Source: AP-15 sp963747735 (GTDB lineage Bacteria > Pseudomonadota > Alphaproteobacteria > ATCC43930 > CGMCC-115725). Taken from it: 64,000 nucleotides of DNA. The translations under genes and the position numbers were made by a program. The stretch's first letter is position 1. Each line of letters opens with the position of its first letter. The notes beneath the pieces are model-generated. The model was not told where the DNA came from and did not search any database. It worked only from the letters and a program-made list of their open reading frames with translations. Shown here piece by piece: positions 35,664 to 44,006 of the stretch. The stretch spans positions 52,439 to 116,438 of the forward strand of contig CAVVGE010000009.1 of the NCBI GenBank assembly GCA_963747735.1, in the 5' to 3' direction.

Positions 35664-35982
35664 GACTAGCATCCTCTTCTAAAATTGTAGAAGATGATAT
35701 ATGGGGACGATTTCAAATCGTCCAGCGAATTTCTGACAATTTTCTAAAAAACTTCTCGGAGCCTTTTGGGAGAAGGGCGTTCGCTTTAAGGACATTTAGA
35801 TGGGTTTTCAATTTGTTTAAAAACTGCATAGGTTTATGACGGGATTCTGCTCTGCCAGGGTCCGAGCGGCAAATCCGAGCTACGGGTCGGTTGGGACGGA
35901 AGCTCGGGAATGCCGACTGCGACGTATCTCACCTAACTTGATCCGCGGCTCCACTCGGTTGCCGCCACGGGCCCTGGATGGC

Positions 35983-36093
35983 TCGCACGATGACGTCGCC
36001 GGGGCCGGCAACGGCTTTGTCGACGAATACGACATCGCCAGCGGAAAGCTCACGCGCCTCATTACCGGCGGCGTCTTGAACTCGCCGTGGGGT
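35983..36093 (+). pseudogene. Fragment of a TIGR03118-type beta-propeller protein
   Basis: The plus-strand frame reads HDDVAGAGNGFVDEYDIASG then KLTRLITGGVLNSPWG, matching the internal repeat I know from TIGR03118-family proteins (HDDVAGxGNGFVDxFDxxGxLxxRLxxxGxLNSPWG). It ends abruptly at 36093 where a minus-strand cytochrome-like remnant begins. Only about 37 codons survive. Identification is from memory. Confidence 0.5.
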
Positions 36094-36099
36094 CCTCGA

Positions 36100-36655
36100 C
36101 GTGGCACCGTCCAAATTCCCGGAATTCGCCGGCGGAAACTCGGGCAAAAACCAATCCGAGAAATCGAAATCGATATCAAACCGCTGCAGATCGCGCCCAT
36201 CCTGCTGTTTGATCGCGTCGATGACAAAATGCGGAAAGACAAAGCCGCCCTCCTGGTGCTTGGGATGCGGCAACGGATAGAAGCCCTTGGGAAACAGGTT
36301 CTGATCGCGGATCTGGTCCGGCGTCATCGCCGCCAGGCTCTCCCAGGTCACGCCGGCGGGCAGTTTGACGCGCACCCCCTCCTGCACCGGCTTCACCCGG
36401 TCCATCGTGACACGGCGGGAGGCGATTGCTGAGGTCGTAGCGCTCATTGAGCAGCGCGTTGTGTTCCCGCTCGACAGCGGGCTTGGCGGCCGCGAGGCGC
36501 GCCCTGATCGAGGCGAACGACTCGGTGATGTCGACCGGCATGTAGCTCGACTGGCCGCGCTCGGCTTGCTGCGCGTTGGCCGGGCCAAAAGCCAAGGTCA
36601 AGCCGACGACCGCCAGCAACACCCAACCGCTTCTGCTCTTGGATCGCTGCATCAC
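36100..36655 (-). pseudogene. Cytochrome-type exported protein remnant (annotated 'cytochrome B6' in relatives), frameshifted and truncated
   Basis: Starts with a signal peptide (SGWVLLAVVGLTLAFGPANA) and YMPVDITESFASIRARLAAA. After NERYDLSNR a one-base shift at about 36420 moves into MDRVKPVQEGVRVKLPAGVT, WESLAAMTPDQIRDQNLFPK, FVFPHFVIDAIKQQDGRDLQ and RFDIDFDFSDWFLPEFPP, then the match stops. In relatives a haem-binding CxxCH part follows; here it is missing and replaced by the inverted TIGR03118-like fragment. Clearly a dead gene. Confidence 0.65.
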
Positions 36656-36659
36656 ACCG

Positions 36660-37241
36660 TCCCCCGATTGGGTGGTTTGGCGGTGACGAAAGTCTGACGC
36701 GTCAAATTGGGCGAGTGGTACCCCGGTTTGTCAACACGCTCCCCTTTTTGGGGTGATCTTGCCATCGCGTTGGCCCATGGGGTCCGAACATTTTCCGCTT
36801 GAGGTACCGGTTGCCGGGCACCGTACACCGGAAAGCCACCGGCCCCTTGCGGGGACGCCACCGGAATGATCTCCCTCCCGATCGCAAGGCGGTGCGCCTT
36901 CTCGACGCTCCCAGTAATTGGCCGCAGTCGGGCGCCAGTAATCGGCAACCGGAAGCGCAAGTCGGCGGCCGGCGCTTTCGATCACCGCATCGGGCGCCGA
37001 CATGATCGGCCAAGGTCGAGACGTCGAGGTCGACGCCCTCGCGGGCATAGGTTCGCTCTGCGGGTTGAGCGGCTGATGCTCGCCGTATTGGCGTACACGA
37101 TTTTCTCCAATAGTCGAGACCGGTCGCATTTGGTGCAGAGCCGCCGCACATGGCCGGGCATATGGCCTCGCCGGCGGCGCTTGACGACCCGTGACGGCCT
37201 GCGGTGTTATAAGAACGAAAACCGAACTAACGAGATCGGCG
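36660..37241. other. Region without a recognised gene
   Basis: About 580 nt. Open frames are short, basic and Pro-rich on both strands. One minus-strand stretch (YLKRKMFGPHGPTRWQDHPK around 36750-36810) is not shadow-like but I cannot place it. Confidence 0.35.
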
Positions 37242-37475
37242 ATGGACAGGATGCCGCCGCGCTACGCCTTCCGGCTGGAGGATTTGCGGCATTGGCATGT
37301 GATCGAAGCCAGTTGCACAAAGTGTTCGCACCGGGCGGTGATCGATCACGCCAGCCTGACCCACGGCCGGGCCAACTCAATGCTTCTCACCGAGTTGGAA
37401 AAGAAGCTGCGTTGCCGCCGCTGCGGCCGGCGCGGCGGGCATACCCTCAGCGTCAGCTTGCGGCCGCGGGATTGA
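37242..37475 (+). CDS. Small zinc-ribbon-like protein
   Basis: 77 residues: MDRMPPRYAFRLEDLRHWHV, then CTKC about residue 27-30 and CRRC about 60-63, a spacing suited to one zinc ribbon. The middle (ASLTHGRANSMLLTELEKKL) is helical. Small proteins of this kind in Rhizobiales are annotated hypothetical; the possible role is nucleic-acid or protein binding. The start at 37242 is preferred because the longer frame begins in Arg/Thr-rich text. No partner gene is adjacent. Confidence 0.6.
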   Translation: MDRMPPRYAFRLEDLRHWHVIEASCTKCSHRAVIDHASLTHGRANSMLLTELEKKLRCRRCGRRGGHTLSVSLRPRD

Positions 37476-37621
37476 ACAGCACCCGGCAGCCGCCCGGCCC
37501 TGCCTTTCACGGGTTGACGTAGCAGATCAGGTTCGCGCTGTTGTTGCAGGCTAACCCTGGGCTAGGCGGACCATCGTGGTCGCGCCCCGCCGCCGACAGG
37601 CTGCCCCTCACATCGGCGACC

Positions 37622-37640
37622 ATAGGTAGTTTCCGAAGCT
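37622..37640 (+). promoter_or_regulatory. Shared motif upstream of the 37741 frame
   Basis: ATAGGTAGTTTCCGAAGCT on the plus strand, 100 nt upstream of the start. Confidence 0.45.
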
Positions 37641-37740
37641 ATTTGTGTTCGCTCATCACGGGCAACCTACTACCATGCCTGGGAGCGGTCGTCGACCCGG
37701 AAGGGGTTGACGGCACCCCCTCGCTTGAGGGGATGATAGC

Positions 37741-37923
37741 ATGGTTACAACAATCAATGCCACGACTGTGATGATAGAACAAACCCTGGTCTGCACGGCA
37801 AAGTATCGCCTGCTTGCATTAAGCGAATCAGATCAACTGGTGGTCCGATTATTCGAAGAAAACGCTCTTAGTCTTGAACGTACGGCGGCGCGCTTAAAAC
37901 GAGCCGGCAATGTTTTAATTTGA
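37741..37923 (+). CDS. Possible small hypothetical protein
   Basis: 60 residues: MVTTINATTVMIEQTLVCTA, KYRLLALSESDQLVVRLFEE, NALSLERTAARLKRAGNVLI. AT-richer than its neighbours. GAGGGGATG lies upstream as a possible ribosome site and the shared motif 100 nt upstream. It overlaps the convergent gene at 37915 by 9 nt. No domain recognised. Confidence 0.4.
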   Translation: MVTTINATTVMIEQTLVCTAKYRLLALSESDQLVVRLFEENALSLERTAARLKRAGNVLI

Positions 37924-38226
37924 CCCCGCCCAACCGGACCACCTCGCTCCCGCCGTGTTGGCCGTATCAATAAGGATCCTCCTTACGGACTTGTAAATCG
38001 ATCTTCCGGCGCTGTCGCAAAGGTAGAAGTTCGTCAAAGTCCGCTGAGATGCATCACTGCGATACAAATCCTCGGCCTCAGCTTTTGCGGCAGCATCGTC
38101 AGAAGCGTAGATATCGCGACGCCGCCACAGCAAGGGGGCGGGATGACCCGGCTTACGGCCCGGTTTGAAGATGTCCATCCGATATTTGCCATGACAACTC
38201 TGCCTCCATGCGTCCTGGTAAGCCAC
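37915..38226 (-). CDS. Small hypothetical protein
   Basis: 103 residues. The core MDIFKPGRKPGHPAPLLWRR, DIYASDDAAAKAEAEDLYRS, DASQRTLTNFYLCDSAGRSI looks like a genuine protein of a small conserved family without a name that I know. The start may be the internal ATG near residue 17. The last 20 residues (ANTAGARWSGWAGSN) look unlike the core and might follow a small frameshift. No signal peptide. Confidence 0.5.
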   Translation of the reverse strand: MAYQDAWRQSCHGKYRMDIFKPGRKPGHPAPLLWRRRDIYASDDAAAKAEAEDLYRSDASQRTLTNFYLCDSAGRSIYKSVRRILIDTANTAGARWSGWAGSN

Positions 38227-38408
38227 GTGGGGACGATGCGCGCGCGTCGCGCGCTTTCGCTGGACGGTAGACGGTAGCAGGCCGAGGGCGTACGCGGGTT
38301 GCGTAATATCAGCCGCGAAGAATTCGAGGAAGCGGAGGCAGGCGCGCTCGCCGGCGGCGGCTGATCAGCGTGCGGACGCGGGCGCCGGAGAAAGGATGAC
38401 GAGCTGGT
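38227..38408. other. Intergenic, nothing recognised
   Basis: About 180 nt with no supported gene. Confidence 0.4.
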
Positions 38409-38642
38409 TCATGGGTACCGCTGCTTGTAGCGGCTTTGATAATCCGAAAAACGCTCCTGCATCACCGTTTCGGTCACAAGACTCTCGGCGCCGGCTTTGC
38501 CGAAATTGTCGCTGCCCTCGGCACGGGCGTCTCGGTGATCCTCCCAAGCCTGATGATAGGCATCGATCAGAGAATCATCGCTGAGCCCCGACAGACTTTT
38601 GGCGAAGCGGTCGACGGCGCGCTGTTCTGCGGGGGTGAGCAT
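38409..38642 (-). CDS. Small hypothetical protein next to hsp20 copy 2
   Basis: 77 residues: MLTPAEQRAVDRFAKSLSGL, SDDSLIDAYHQAWEDHRDAR, AEGSDNFGKAGAESLVTETV, MQERFSDYQSRYKQRYP. Helical, charged, no signal peptide. It lies downstream of the hsp20 terminator on the same strand and has its own possible ribosome site (AGAGAGGACAAAGGCG). No domain recognised. Confidence 0.5.
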   Translation of the reverse strand: MLTPAEQRAVDRFAKSLSGLSDDSLIDAYHQAWEDHRDARAEGSDNFGKAGAESLVTETVMQERFSDYQSRYKQRYP

Positions 38643-38690
38643 CGCCTTTGTCCTCTCTGCTGAACGAGGAGATTTCGAGCGCCGCTGGAA

Positions 38691-38718
38691 AACAAAACGC
38701 CCCGAAATTCGGGGACGC
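38691..38718 (-). terminator. Intrinsic terminator of hsp20 copy 2
   Basis: On the minus strand CGTCCCCGAA pairs with TTCGGGGCG, followed by TTTTGTTTT, about 35 nt after the gene, as in copy 1. Confidence 0.75.
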
Positions 38719-38752
38719 TCTGATTTTCGGACAGCGCCATCCGAGGTGCCGA

Positions 38753-39223
38753 TTAGGCCGCCTTTTGCTCCGTCACTTGCGGTTGCACGGGCTGGACTGT
38801 GGTGCCGATCTCGACCGTGCGCGGCTTAGCCGCCTCGGGCACTTCGTGAACCACGTCAACGTGGAGCAAGCCATTGTCAAGGCTGGCGCCCACCACCTTC
38901 ATGTGGTCGGCGAGGCTAAAGCGCCGCTCAAAGGCGCGCCGAGCGATGCCACGGTGCAAGTAGCCCCCGCCGTTTTCGTCCTCCGTCTGTGCCTTGCCCG
39001 TCACCAGGAGGGTGTTCTCCTGAACGGTGATGTCGAGCTCTGTCGGCGAGAACCCAGCCACAGCCATCGTTAGCCGGTAGGCGTCCTCACCGGTCTTCTC
39101 GATGTTGTAAGGGGGATAGGCGAGGGACGCGCTGTCGACGCGGGTCGCTGCGTCGACGAGGCGTGTAAGACGATCGAAACCGATCGATGAGCGGAACAAC
39201 GGAGGGAAATCGAAACGATCCAT
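38753..39223 (-). CDS. Small heat-shock protein Hsp20, copy 2
   Basis: 156 residues: MDRFDFPPLFRSSIGFDRLT, YRLTMAVAGFSPTELDITVQ, RAFERRFSLADHMKVVGASL, DNGLLHVDVVHEVPEA. It is paralogous to the gene at 19524, with the same N-terminus, alpha-crystallin domain and C-terminal Gln/Pro/Val-rich tail. The start at 39223 matches copy 1. The Shine-Dalgarno is weaker (AGGATG). Its leader shares ROSE-like elements. The two genes could assemble into mixed oligomers. Confidence 0.93.
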   Translation of the reverse strand: MDRFDFPPLFRSSIGFDRLTRLVDAATRVDSASLAYPPYNIEKTGEDAYRLTMAVAGFSPTELDITVQENTLLVTGKAQTEDENGGGYLHRGIARRAFERRFSLADHMKVVGASLDNGLLHVDVVHEVPEAAKPRTVEIGTTVQPVQPQVTEQKAA

Positions 39224-39306
39224 GATCATATCATCCTGTGAACAATATGGATTTCGGCACTTCCAACAGGACAATGCCCAATCTTTGATGCACGGACCCA
39301 GATGGC
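39224..39306 (-). promoter_or_regulatory. ROSE-like leader of hsp20 copy 2
   Basis: ATTGTTCACAGGATGAT just before the start is the counterpart of the copy-1 proximal hairpin, and GTGCATCAAAGA (39282-39293) is conserved at nearly the same distance. The anti-SD pairing is weaker than in copy 1. Confidence 0.5.
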
Positions 39307-39309
39307 GAC

Positions 39310-39840
39310 CGTATAATACGGATATGGAAATTACTGACCCTTATTCAAGTGGGCGATCTGATTATGCAGTTATTTACGCTGGTGAGACGGAAGGGGCGGT
39401 CCTACCCATCACTTCTAAACGTCTCCCGGATAGTTTTCTTTGATCATTCCCCCGAGCAACTCACCGCCCACCCCCAGAGCTTCGGCGCTACGGCGTGCCG
39501 CTCGACGTGGTCTACGGACCTGGGGCCCCGCCGGCATCGCCTTGCCCAGAGCTGTTGACCTCGGGTGCGGTGATGGATGCGTTCCCGCTTCCCGCCGGTC
39601 ACCAGGAAGCGGGAATGATCTTTAACCGGCTCCGATTCAGAAAAGGGATCGTCGCCGGATGGCAGGGACGAAGAGCGCCGAGCGGTCGAGGCTGGCCGCG
39701 GTGATGTTTTTCGCCCGAGCGGGATCGGATTCCAGGGCAGGCGTCCTCCGCTGCATGTGGCAGCATCAAACGACGCCAGCTACTCGACCGCCGAGCGCCA
39801 TCCTGACGGTAGGATATCTTGCTACCGCCCGGGGGGCTCC
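39310..39840. other. Region without a recognised gene, before the IS nest
   Basis: About 530 nt of short frames on both strands with no ribosome sites or family matches. Confidence 0.4.
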
Positions 39841-39870
39841 GCTAGCCCGGGTTACATAACCCGGGCTAGC
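39841..39870. repeat. Perfect 14-bp-arm palindrome at the IS1182 boundary
   Basis: GCTAGCCCGGGTTA, 2-nt centre, TAACCCGGGCTAGC. It ends at the CTAG beside the left inverted repeat of the IS1182-type element. It may be the insertion target or a terminator/REP-like structure. Confidence 0.8.
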
Positions 39871-40298
39871 AGCCTGTCGGACTGGAGTTTAGCTGATTGA
39901 GGATTGGAACGCGGCCTGGCATTGCGTCAGCGGTGCGGATGGATTGAACAAGGCTGGGAGTGTGGTGGTCGAGGCGACGGCATTGCCTGAAGCCCGTTTC
40001 AGTTGATGAATGAGCGCTGCACGCTCCCTTGCCGGGTACTTAGGGCGAAAATCCGCTTCATGTTCCAGGCCATGGTCATCAAGCTCCACTCGCCGCGGAC
40101 CTTTTCGAGCCCGCGCAGCAGAAATTGTCGAAAGCCCAGAACCGACTTGATGATGCCGAACACCGGCTCCGGGGTGTGCTTGCGCAGGCCGTAGAGCTTC
40201 TTGCCCTCGGGCGTGGCCAGGCGGTGCGCCATGGCTTCGAGCGGGGTTGGGTTCTGCGGTGCCGGCGGCGCGGCGGCAAAGCGCTCGGCCAAGAGCCT

Positions 40299-40320
40299 GC
40301 CCCCGGCGGAAGCGGGGGAC
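40299..40320. repeat. Short palindrome inside the IS1182 transposase (1)
   Basis: GCCCCCG...CGGGGGAC hairpin, preceded by AGCCTG as in the other copies. Confidence 0.55.
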
Positions 40321-40384
40321 GGGTGATGCGATGTACGGCCGAGCGCGAGCAGCGGCTCGATCCTCGCCGCAGCACAGGCCGCCA

Positions 40385-40412
40385 CCCATCGGGTCAAGCC
40401 CGAGGGCAGGCT
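40385..40412. repeat. Short palindrome inside the IS1182 transposase (2)
   Basis: CGGGTCAAGCCCG core, followed by GGGCAGGCT; its core matches palindrome 6 at 41190. Confidence 0.6.
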
Positions 40413-40520
40413 ATTGGCCGCGCTGAAATAGCCGTTGTCGCCGAGCACCGTCTTCGGCCGGCCCAGATCCCTCGGCAAGGCCGCGAGCTTGCCCAGCATC
40501 GGTTCGAGTTGCTGCTTGTC

Positions 40521-40549
40521 AAGCCTGCCCCGGCGCAGGCCGGGGGCGG
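40521..40549. repeat. Short palindrome inside the IS1182 transposase (3)
   Basis: AAGCCTGCCCCGGCGCAGGC followed by CGGGGGCGG; near-identical, in opposite orientation, to copies 4 and 5. Confidence 0.7.
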
Positions 40550-40898
40550 CTTGCACGACATCGGCCGCGACCACCAACAGGCTGTCTGCCGCCACCACGG
40601 CTTGCGCGTTGTAGCATTGCTCAAACCCGCCGCCCGCCACCGGCATGATGCGGGAGTCCTCGTCGGTCAGATTGATCTGGTCGGTTGGTCCGGGCCCCGC
40701 GGCTGGCGGCACCGGCGGCCTGCCGCCGGGCTTTTTGCCGCGCGCCTTGGCCTTCTCCTCCCGCGCCGCGACTTTGGCCTCATACTCCGCTTGCTCGCGG
40801 GCCAAGCGCTCGGCGGCGCGGGCTTCGATCTTGGTGCGGGCCTCGGCCAGCTTCTTCAGGCGGTCTTCGCGCCGCTCCAGCTCCTCCGGGATCGACAT

Positions 40899-40925
40899 CC
40901 CCCCGGCCTGCGCCGGGGCAGGCTT
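40899..40925. repeat. Short palindrome inside the IS1182 transposase (4)
   Basis: CCCCGGCCTGCGCCGGGGCA then GGCTT. Confidence 0.7.
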
Positions 40926-40935
40926 GGGAACATCC

Positions 40936-40962
40936 GCCCCCGGCCTTCGCCGGGGCAGGCTT
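40936..40962. repeat. Short palindrome inside the IS1182 transposase (5)
   Basis: CCCCGGCCTTCGCCGGGGCA then GGCTTT, only about 10 nt from copy 4; this pair disrupts the frame. Confidence 0.7.
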
Positions 40963-41189
40963 TGTCCGCCGCCTCGGCCTTGGCCAGCAGCACCGCCACC
41001 TCGGCCTTCAGCTGCGCCGCCAGCTTGCCCGCATGCCCGCATGCCCATAAGACAGCGCGCTGTGTCGGCTCGCATTGGCGTGCATCTTGGTCCCGTCCAG
41101 CGCCACCGTGCCCAGCTTGAGAACCCCCATCTCGCGGGCCAGCAGCAGCACCTTGACGAACAGCCCCTCGATCTCCGGCAAAAACCGCC

Positions 41190-41210
41190 CCCACGGGTCA
41201 AGCCCGTGGG
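41190..41210. repeat. Short palindrome inside the IS1182 transposase (6)
   Basis: CCCACGGG, TCAAG, CCCGTGGG: 8-bp arms with a 5-nt loop; adds the in-frame residues HGLDPWG. Confidence 0.65.
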
Positions 41211-41618
41211 CTGAAGGCCCACGAAACATCGCGATCGTGTCGTGGTCGGGGTGGTCGTTTGCCGCGATGAAGCGAAACGCCACCAAATCGTACGTCGCCC
41301 GCTCCAGCTTCCGGCTCGAAAACACTCCCGTCGCATAGCCGTAAACCAATAGCCCCAGCAGCACGCACGGGTGGTAGGATGCAGAACCCGACCCACGATA
41401 GCTGCCGCTCAGCGTCCGCAGGTCCAGCCCATCGATCACCTCCACCACAAACCGCGCCAAATGTCTCTCCGGCAGCCACTCGTCCACCGATGGCGGTAGC
41501 AGAAATCCCGTCTGCCGATCCACCGGGCGAAAGTTGCTCATCCCCACCCGTCCCTGGTACACATCCCCGACCAACCTACCACATTATGGGCGGCTTCCAC
41601 TAAAGTCCGACAGGATGC

Positions 41619-42813
41619 TAGTGTCCTGTCTTGTAAATTTCTATTCACACTGGGTCTGGACATCGATGGTGCGGCGACAAAATCGCTCGACCGAGGCCAG
41701 GATGTCGTCGGCGGTTTTGGTCCAGCGAAAGGGTTTGGGGTCGGCGTTGCGAGCCTCGATGTAAGCGGTGATCGCGGCTTCCAACGCGGCGGTCGAGCGA
41801 TGGGCGCCGCGCTTGATCTGCTGGTCGGTGAGCAAGGCGAAGAAGCGCTCGACCTGGTTGATCCACGACGAGGATGTGGGGGTGAAGTGCATCTGCCAGC
41901 GGGGCCGTTTGGCGAACCAGTCGCGGATTAGTTTGGTCTTGTGGCTCGAGGCATTGTCCATGACGACGTGGATGTCGAGATCGCTGGCGAGATTGGTCTC
42001 GACGGTGTCGAGAAAGCGGCGGAACTCCTGCGAGCGGTGGCGTTGCATGCATTTGCCGATGATGGTTCCGGCCTTGACGTCGAGAGCGGCAAACAGCGAG
42101 GTCGTCCCGTGCCGCTTGTAATCATGGGTGTGCCGCTCGGCTTGCCCCGGCCGCATCGGCAACAGCGGCTGGGTGCGATCGAGCGCTTGGATCTGCGATT
42201 TCTCATCGACGCAGAGCACCAGCGCGTGGTCCGGCGGGTTGAGGTAGAGGCCGACGATGTCGCGCACCTTGTCGACAAACAACGGGTCGGTCGACAGCTT
42301 GAAGGTTTCGCTGCGGTGCGGCTGGAGCGAGAACGCCCGCCAGATGCGATGCACGGTCGAGACCGACAAACCTGAGGCCCTGGCCATCGAGCGCGTGCTC
42401 CAGTGGGTGGCGGCGGCCGGCATCCTCTCCAATGTCGTTCTCACCACTTCGGCAATCTTCTCGTCCGCGATCTTGCGCGGCGCCCCGGGGCGGGGCTCGT
42501 CGGCAAGGCCGTCCAATCGTTTGGCGGCGAACCGCCGGCGCCAAACCGCCACCGTCAGGCGGCTGATCCCAAGCTGCCCGGCAATCGCCAGATTGGTCGC
42601 GCCATCGGCCGCCAGCAGCACGATGTCGGCGCGCATCGCCTCGGCACGCGAGATCTTCCGGCGCCGCGTCCGCGCCGCAAGCTCCCGCCGCTCGGCCTCA
42701 TCCAACTCGATCCCAACCGCAGATTGCCACGCCATTCCTGCCCCCGCCGCCGCCGCAGCGGAAAGAACCATCAAATGGCTTACGTGACAAGATATTTCTG
42801 GCACAGGACACTA
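41619..42813 (-). mobile_element. IS630-family insertion sequence, copy 1
   Basis: 1195 nt bounded by TA and inverted ends TAGTGTCCTGT / ACAGGACACTA. TA duplication is typical of IS630/Tc1-mariner elements. Same length as copy 2 at 46545-47739, opposite orientation. Confidence 0.9.
41641..42804 (-). CDS. IS630-family transposase, copy 1
   Basis: 387 codons from a GTG near the end of the element; the ATG at residue 25 (MAWQSAVGIELDEAERREL) may be the real start. N-terminal helix-turn-helix (TNLAIAGQLGISRLTVAVWR). Catalytic DDE: Asp in LVLCVDEKSQIQ, Asp in IHVVMDNASSHKT, Glu in SSSWINQVERFFALLT. It cuts and pastes the element at TA sites. The protein is the same as that of copy 2, so at least one may be active. 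Confidence 0.93.
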   Translation of the reverse strand: MPEISCHVSHLMVLSAAAAAGAGMAWQSAVGIELDEAERRELAARTRRRKISRAEAMRADIVLLAADGATNLAIAGQLGISRLTVAVWRRRFAAKRLDGLADEPRPGAPRKIADEKIAEVVRTTLERMPAAATHWSTRSMARASGLSVSTVHRIWRAFSLQPHRSETFKLSTDPLFVDKVRDIVGLYLNPPDHALVLCVDEKSQIQALDRTQPLLPMRPGQAERHTHDYKRHGTTSLFAALDVKAGTIIGKCMQRHRSQEFRRFLDTVETNLASDLDIHVVMDNASSHKTKLIRDWFAKRPRWQMHFTPTSSSWINQVERFFALLTDQQIKRGAHRSTAALEAAITAYIEARNADPKPFRWTKTADDILASVERFCRRTIDVQTQCE

Positions 42814-42827
42814 GCCCGTCTTATTCA

Positions 42828-44006
42828 GTGCGCCCCGAAGGCGCGGAACACCAGTGGAGGAAGGTACCACCCGGAGAGTTGTCGGTAAGGTCCGATAGCT
42901 GACGAGCGGCTTTGTCGGGTAACCGGCTGGGCCGAAGCCTCGTGACGAAGGCCGCCTTGGGCGGTCGAGCGATCCGGCGGGCCGTAACGTGAGTGAAGCC
43001 TGAGCAGGCCTCGAAAGTGAAGTCGTGGGCGCCGACCCGCCTGAATAACGGGGAAGGCCGCGCGCGGTGGGGAAGCAACCGACACGTGCACCCATCTCGG
43101 TCCGCCGGGGTAATGGGCACGGCACGTCGGAAGGGTGTTTCGGGTAATCGGGGGATACCCGTCCAGGCGAAGGCAGCGTCTTCAACGTCGCATGTGGCGG
43201 CGGCCCAGGGCGGGAGTCGGACAGGGTCATGGTACCGTTGAGACCGGGTAATGCCGGCGGAGGGAAGGACCCTGACTTCTGGTGCGCTTTCGACGAAGAC
43301 GAGGATTGGTGATTGGCGATGAGCCTGCAAACACCTGAAAGCATCCGGAGACTTCAGAGGAAGCTCTATCTCAAGGCGAAGGCGGAACCGGCTTTCCGCT
43401 TCTACCTGCTCTACGACAAGATCTGCCGCGAGGACATCCTGCGTCATGCCTATGACCTGGCGCGCGCCAATCGGGGTGCGCCGGGGGTGGACGGGGTCAC
43501 CTTCGCGGCGATCGAAGCGGCGGGGCTGGAGGGGTGGCTTGGCGGTCTCAGGAAGGACGTTGTCGCGAAGACGTACAGACCCGAGCCGGTGCGGCGGGTG
43601 ATGATCCCAAAGCCCGGCGGCGGCGAGCGGCCGCTCGGTATCCCGACGATCCGGGACCGGGTGGTGCAGACCGCCGCCAAGCTCGTGCTGGAGCCGATCT
43701 TCGAGGCGGACCTCGATCCCGCGGCCTATGGCTATCGGCCAGGGCGTAGCGGGGCTGACGCGATCAAGGAAGTGCACGCGCTGCTGTGCCACGGCTACAC
43801 CGATGTGGTGGATGCCGATTTGTCGAAGTATTTCGACACGATTCCGCATCAATATCTGATGCGGTCGGTGGCACGGCGGGTCGTCGATCGGCATGTGCTG
43901 CGGCTGATCAAGCTGTGGCTCAAAGCGCCGGTCGAGGCGAGCGATGACGACGGGAAGCGGCGACTTACGGGTGGTAAAAGCAGCACCTGCGGCACGCCGC
44001 AGGGTG
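42828..44006 (+). mobile_element. Group II intron, truncated copy
   Basis: Begins with the group II consensus GTGCG (42828) after TTATTCA, followed by about 490 nt of structured RNA domain and then the reverse transcriptase frame. It stops at 44006 in the RT catalytic region; domains V and VI are missing, so it cannot splice or move by itself. Confidence 0.88.
43319..44006 (+). pseudogene. Group II intron reverse transcriptase/maturase, N-terminal half
   Basis: Identical to the first 229 residues of the intact protein at 44717-46039 (MSLQTPESIRRLQRKLYLKA, GAPGVDGVTFAAIEAAGLEG, KPGGGERPLGIPTIRDRVVQ, VDADLSKYFDTIPH) but cut at GTPQG, before the catalytic YADD. Beyond 44006 the frame runs into reversed IS1380 DNA. 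Inactive. Confidence 0.92.

Larger units (their letters stand above)
39999..41541 (-). pseudogene. IS1182-type transposase, three frames, with palindromic insertions
   Basis: The N-terminal frame (MSNFRPVDRQTGFLLPPSVD, LPERHLARFVVEVIDGLDLR, DGTKMHANASRHSALSYGHA) breaks at about 41035 at an 8-bp tandem duplication. A middle frame (KLAAQLKAEVAVLLAKAEAA) breaks again at a palindromic repeat near 40950, and the C-terminal frame runs to 39999 (EELERREDRLKKLAEARTKI, LTDEDSRIMPVAGGGFEQCY, PEPVFGIIKSVLGFRQFLLR). The expected DDE-type residues are spread over the frames. It cannot make an active enzyme. Extra residues where the palindromes sit (for example GPSAHGLDPWG) interrupt otherwise familiar sequence. 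Confidence 0.8.
39868..41619 (-). mobile_element. IS1182-family-like insertion sequence (decayed)
   Basis: Imperfect terminal inverted repeats AGCAGCCTGTCGGACT (left, 39868-) and its mate at the right (CTAAAGTCCGACAGGATGCT, 41600-41619, reverse-complement AGCATCCTGTCGGACT). CTAG occurs at both edges and could be a 4-bp target duplication. The transposase inside is broken into three frames and carries several palindromic insertions. The right end abuts the first IS630 copy. Confidence 0.75.

Noticed and set aside
35836..36432. Complete plus-strand gene of 198 codons
   Set aside because: Only about 37 codons look like a known protein; the rest is antisense to the cytochrome-like remnant.
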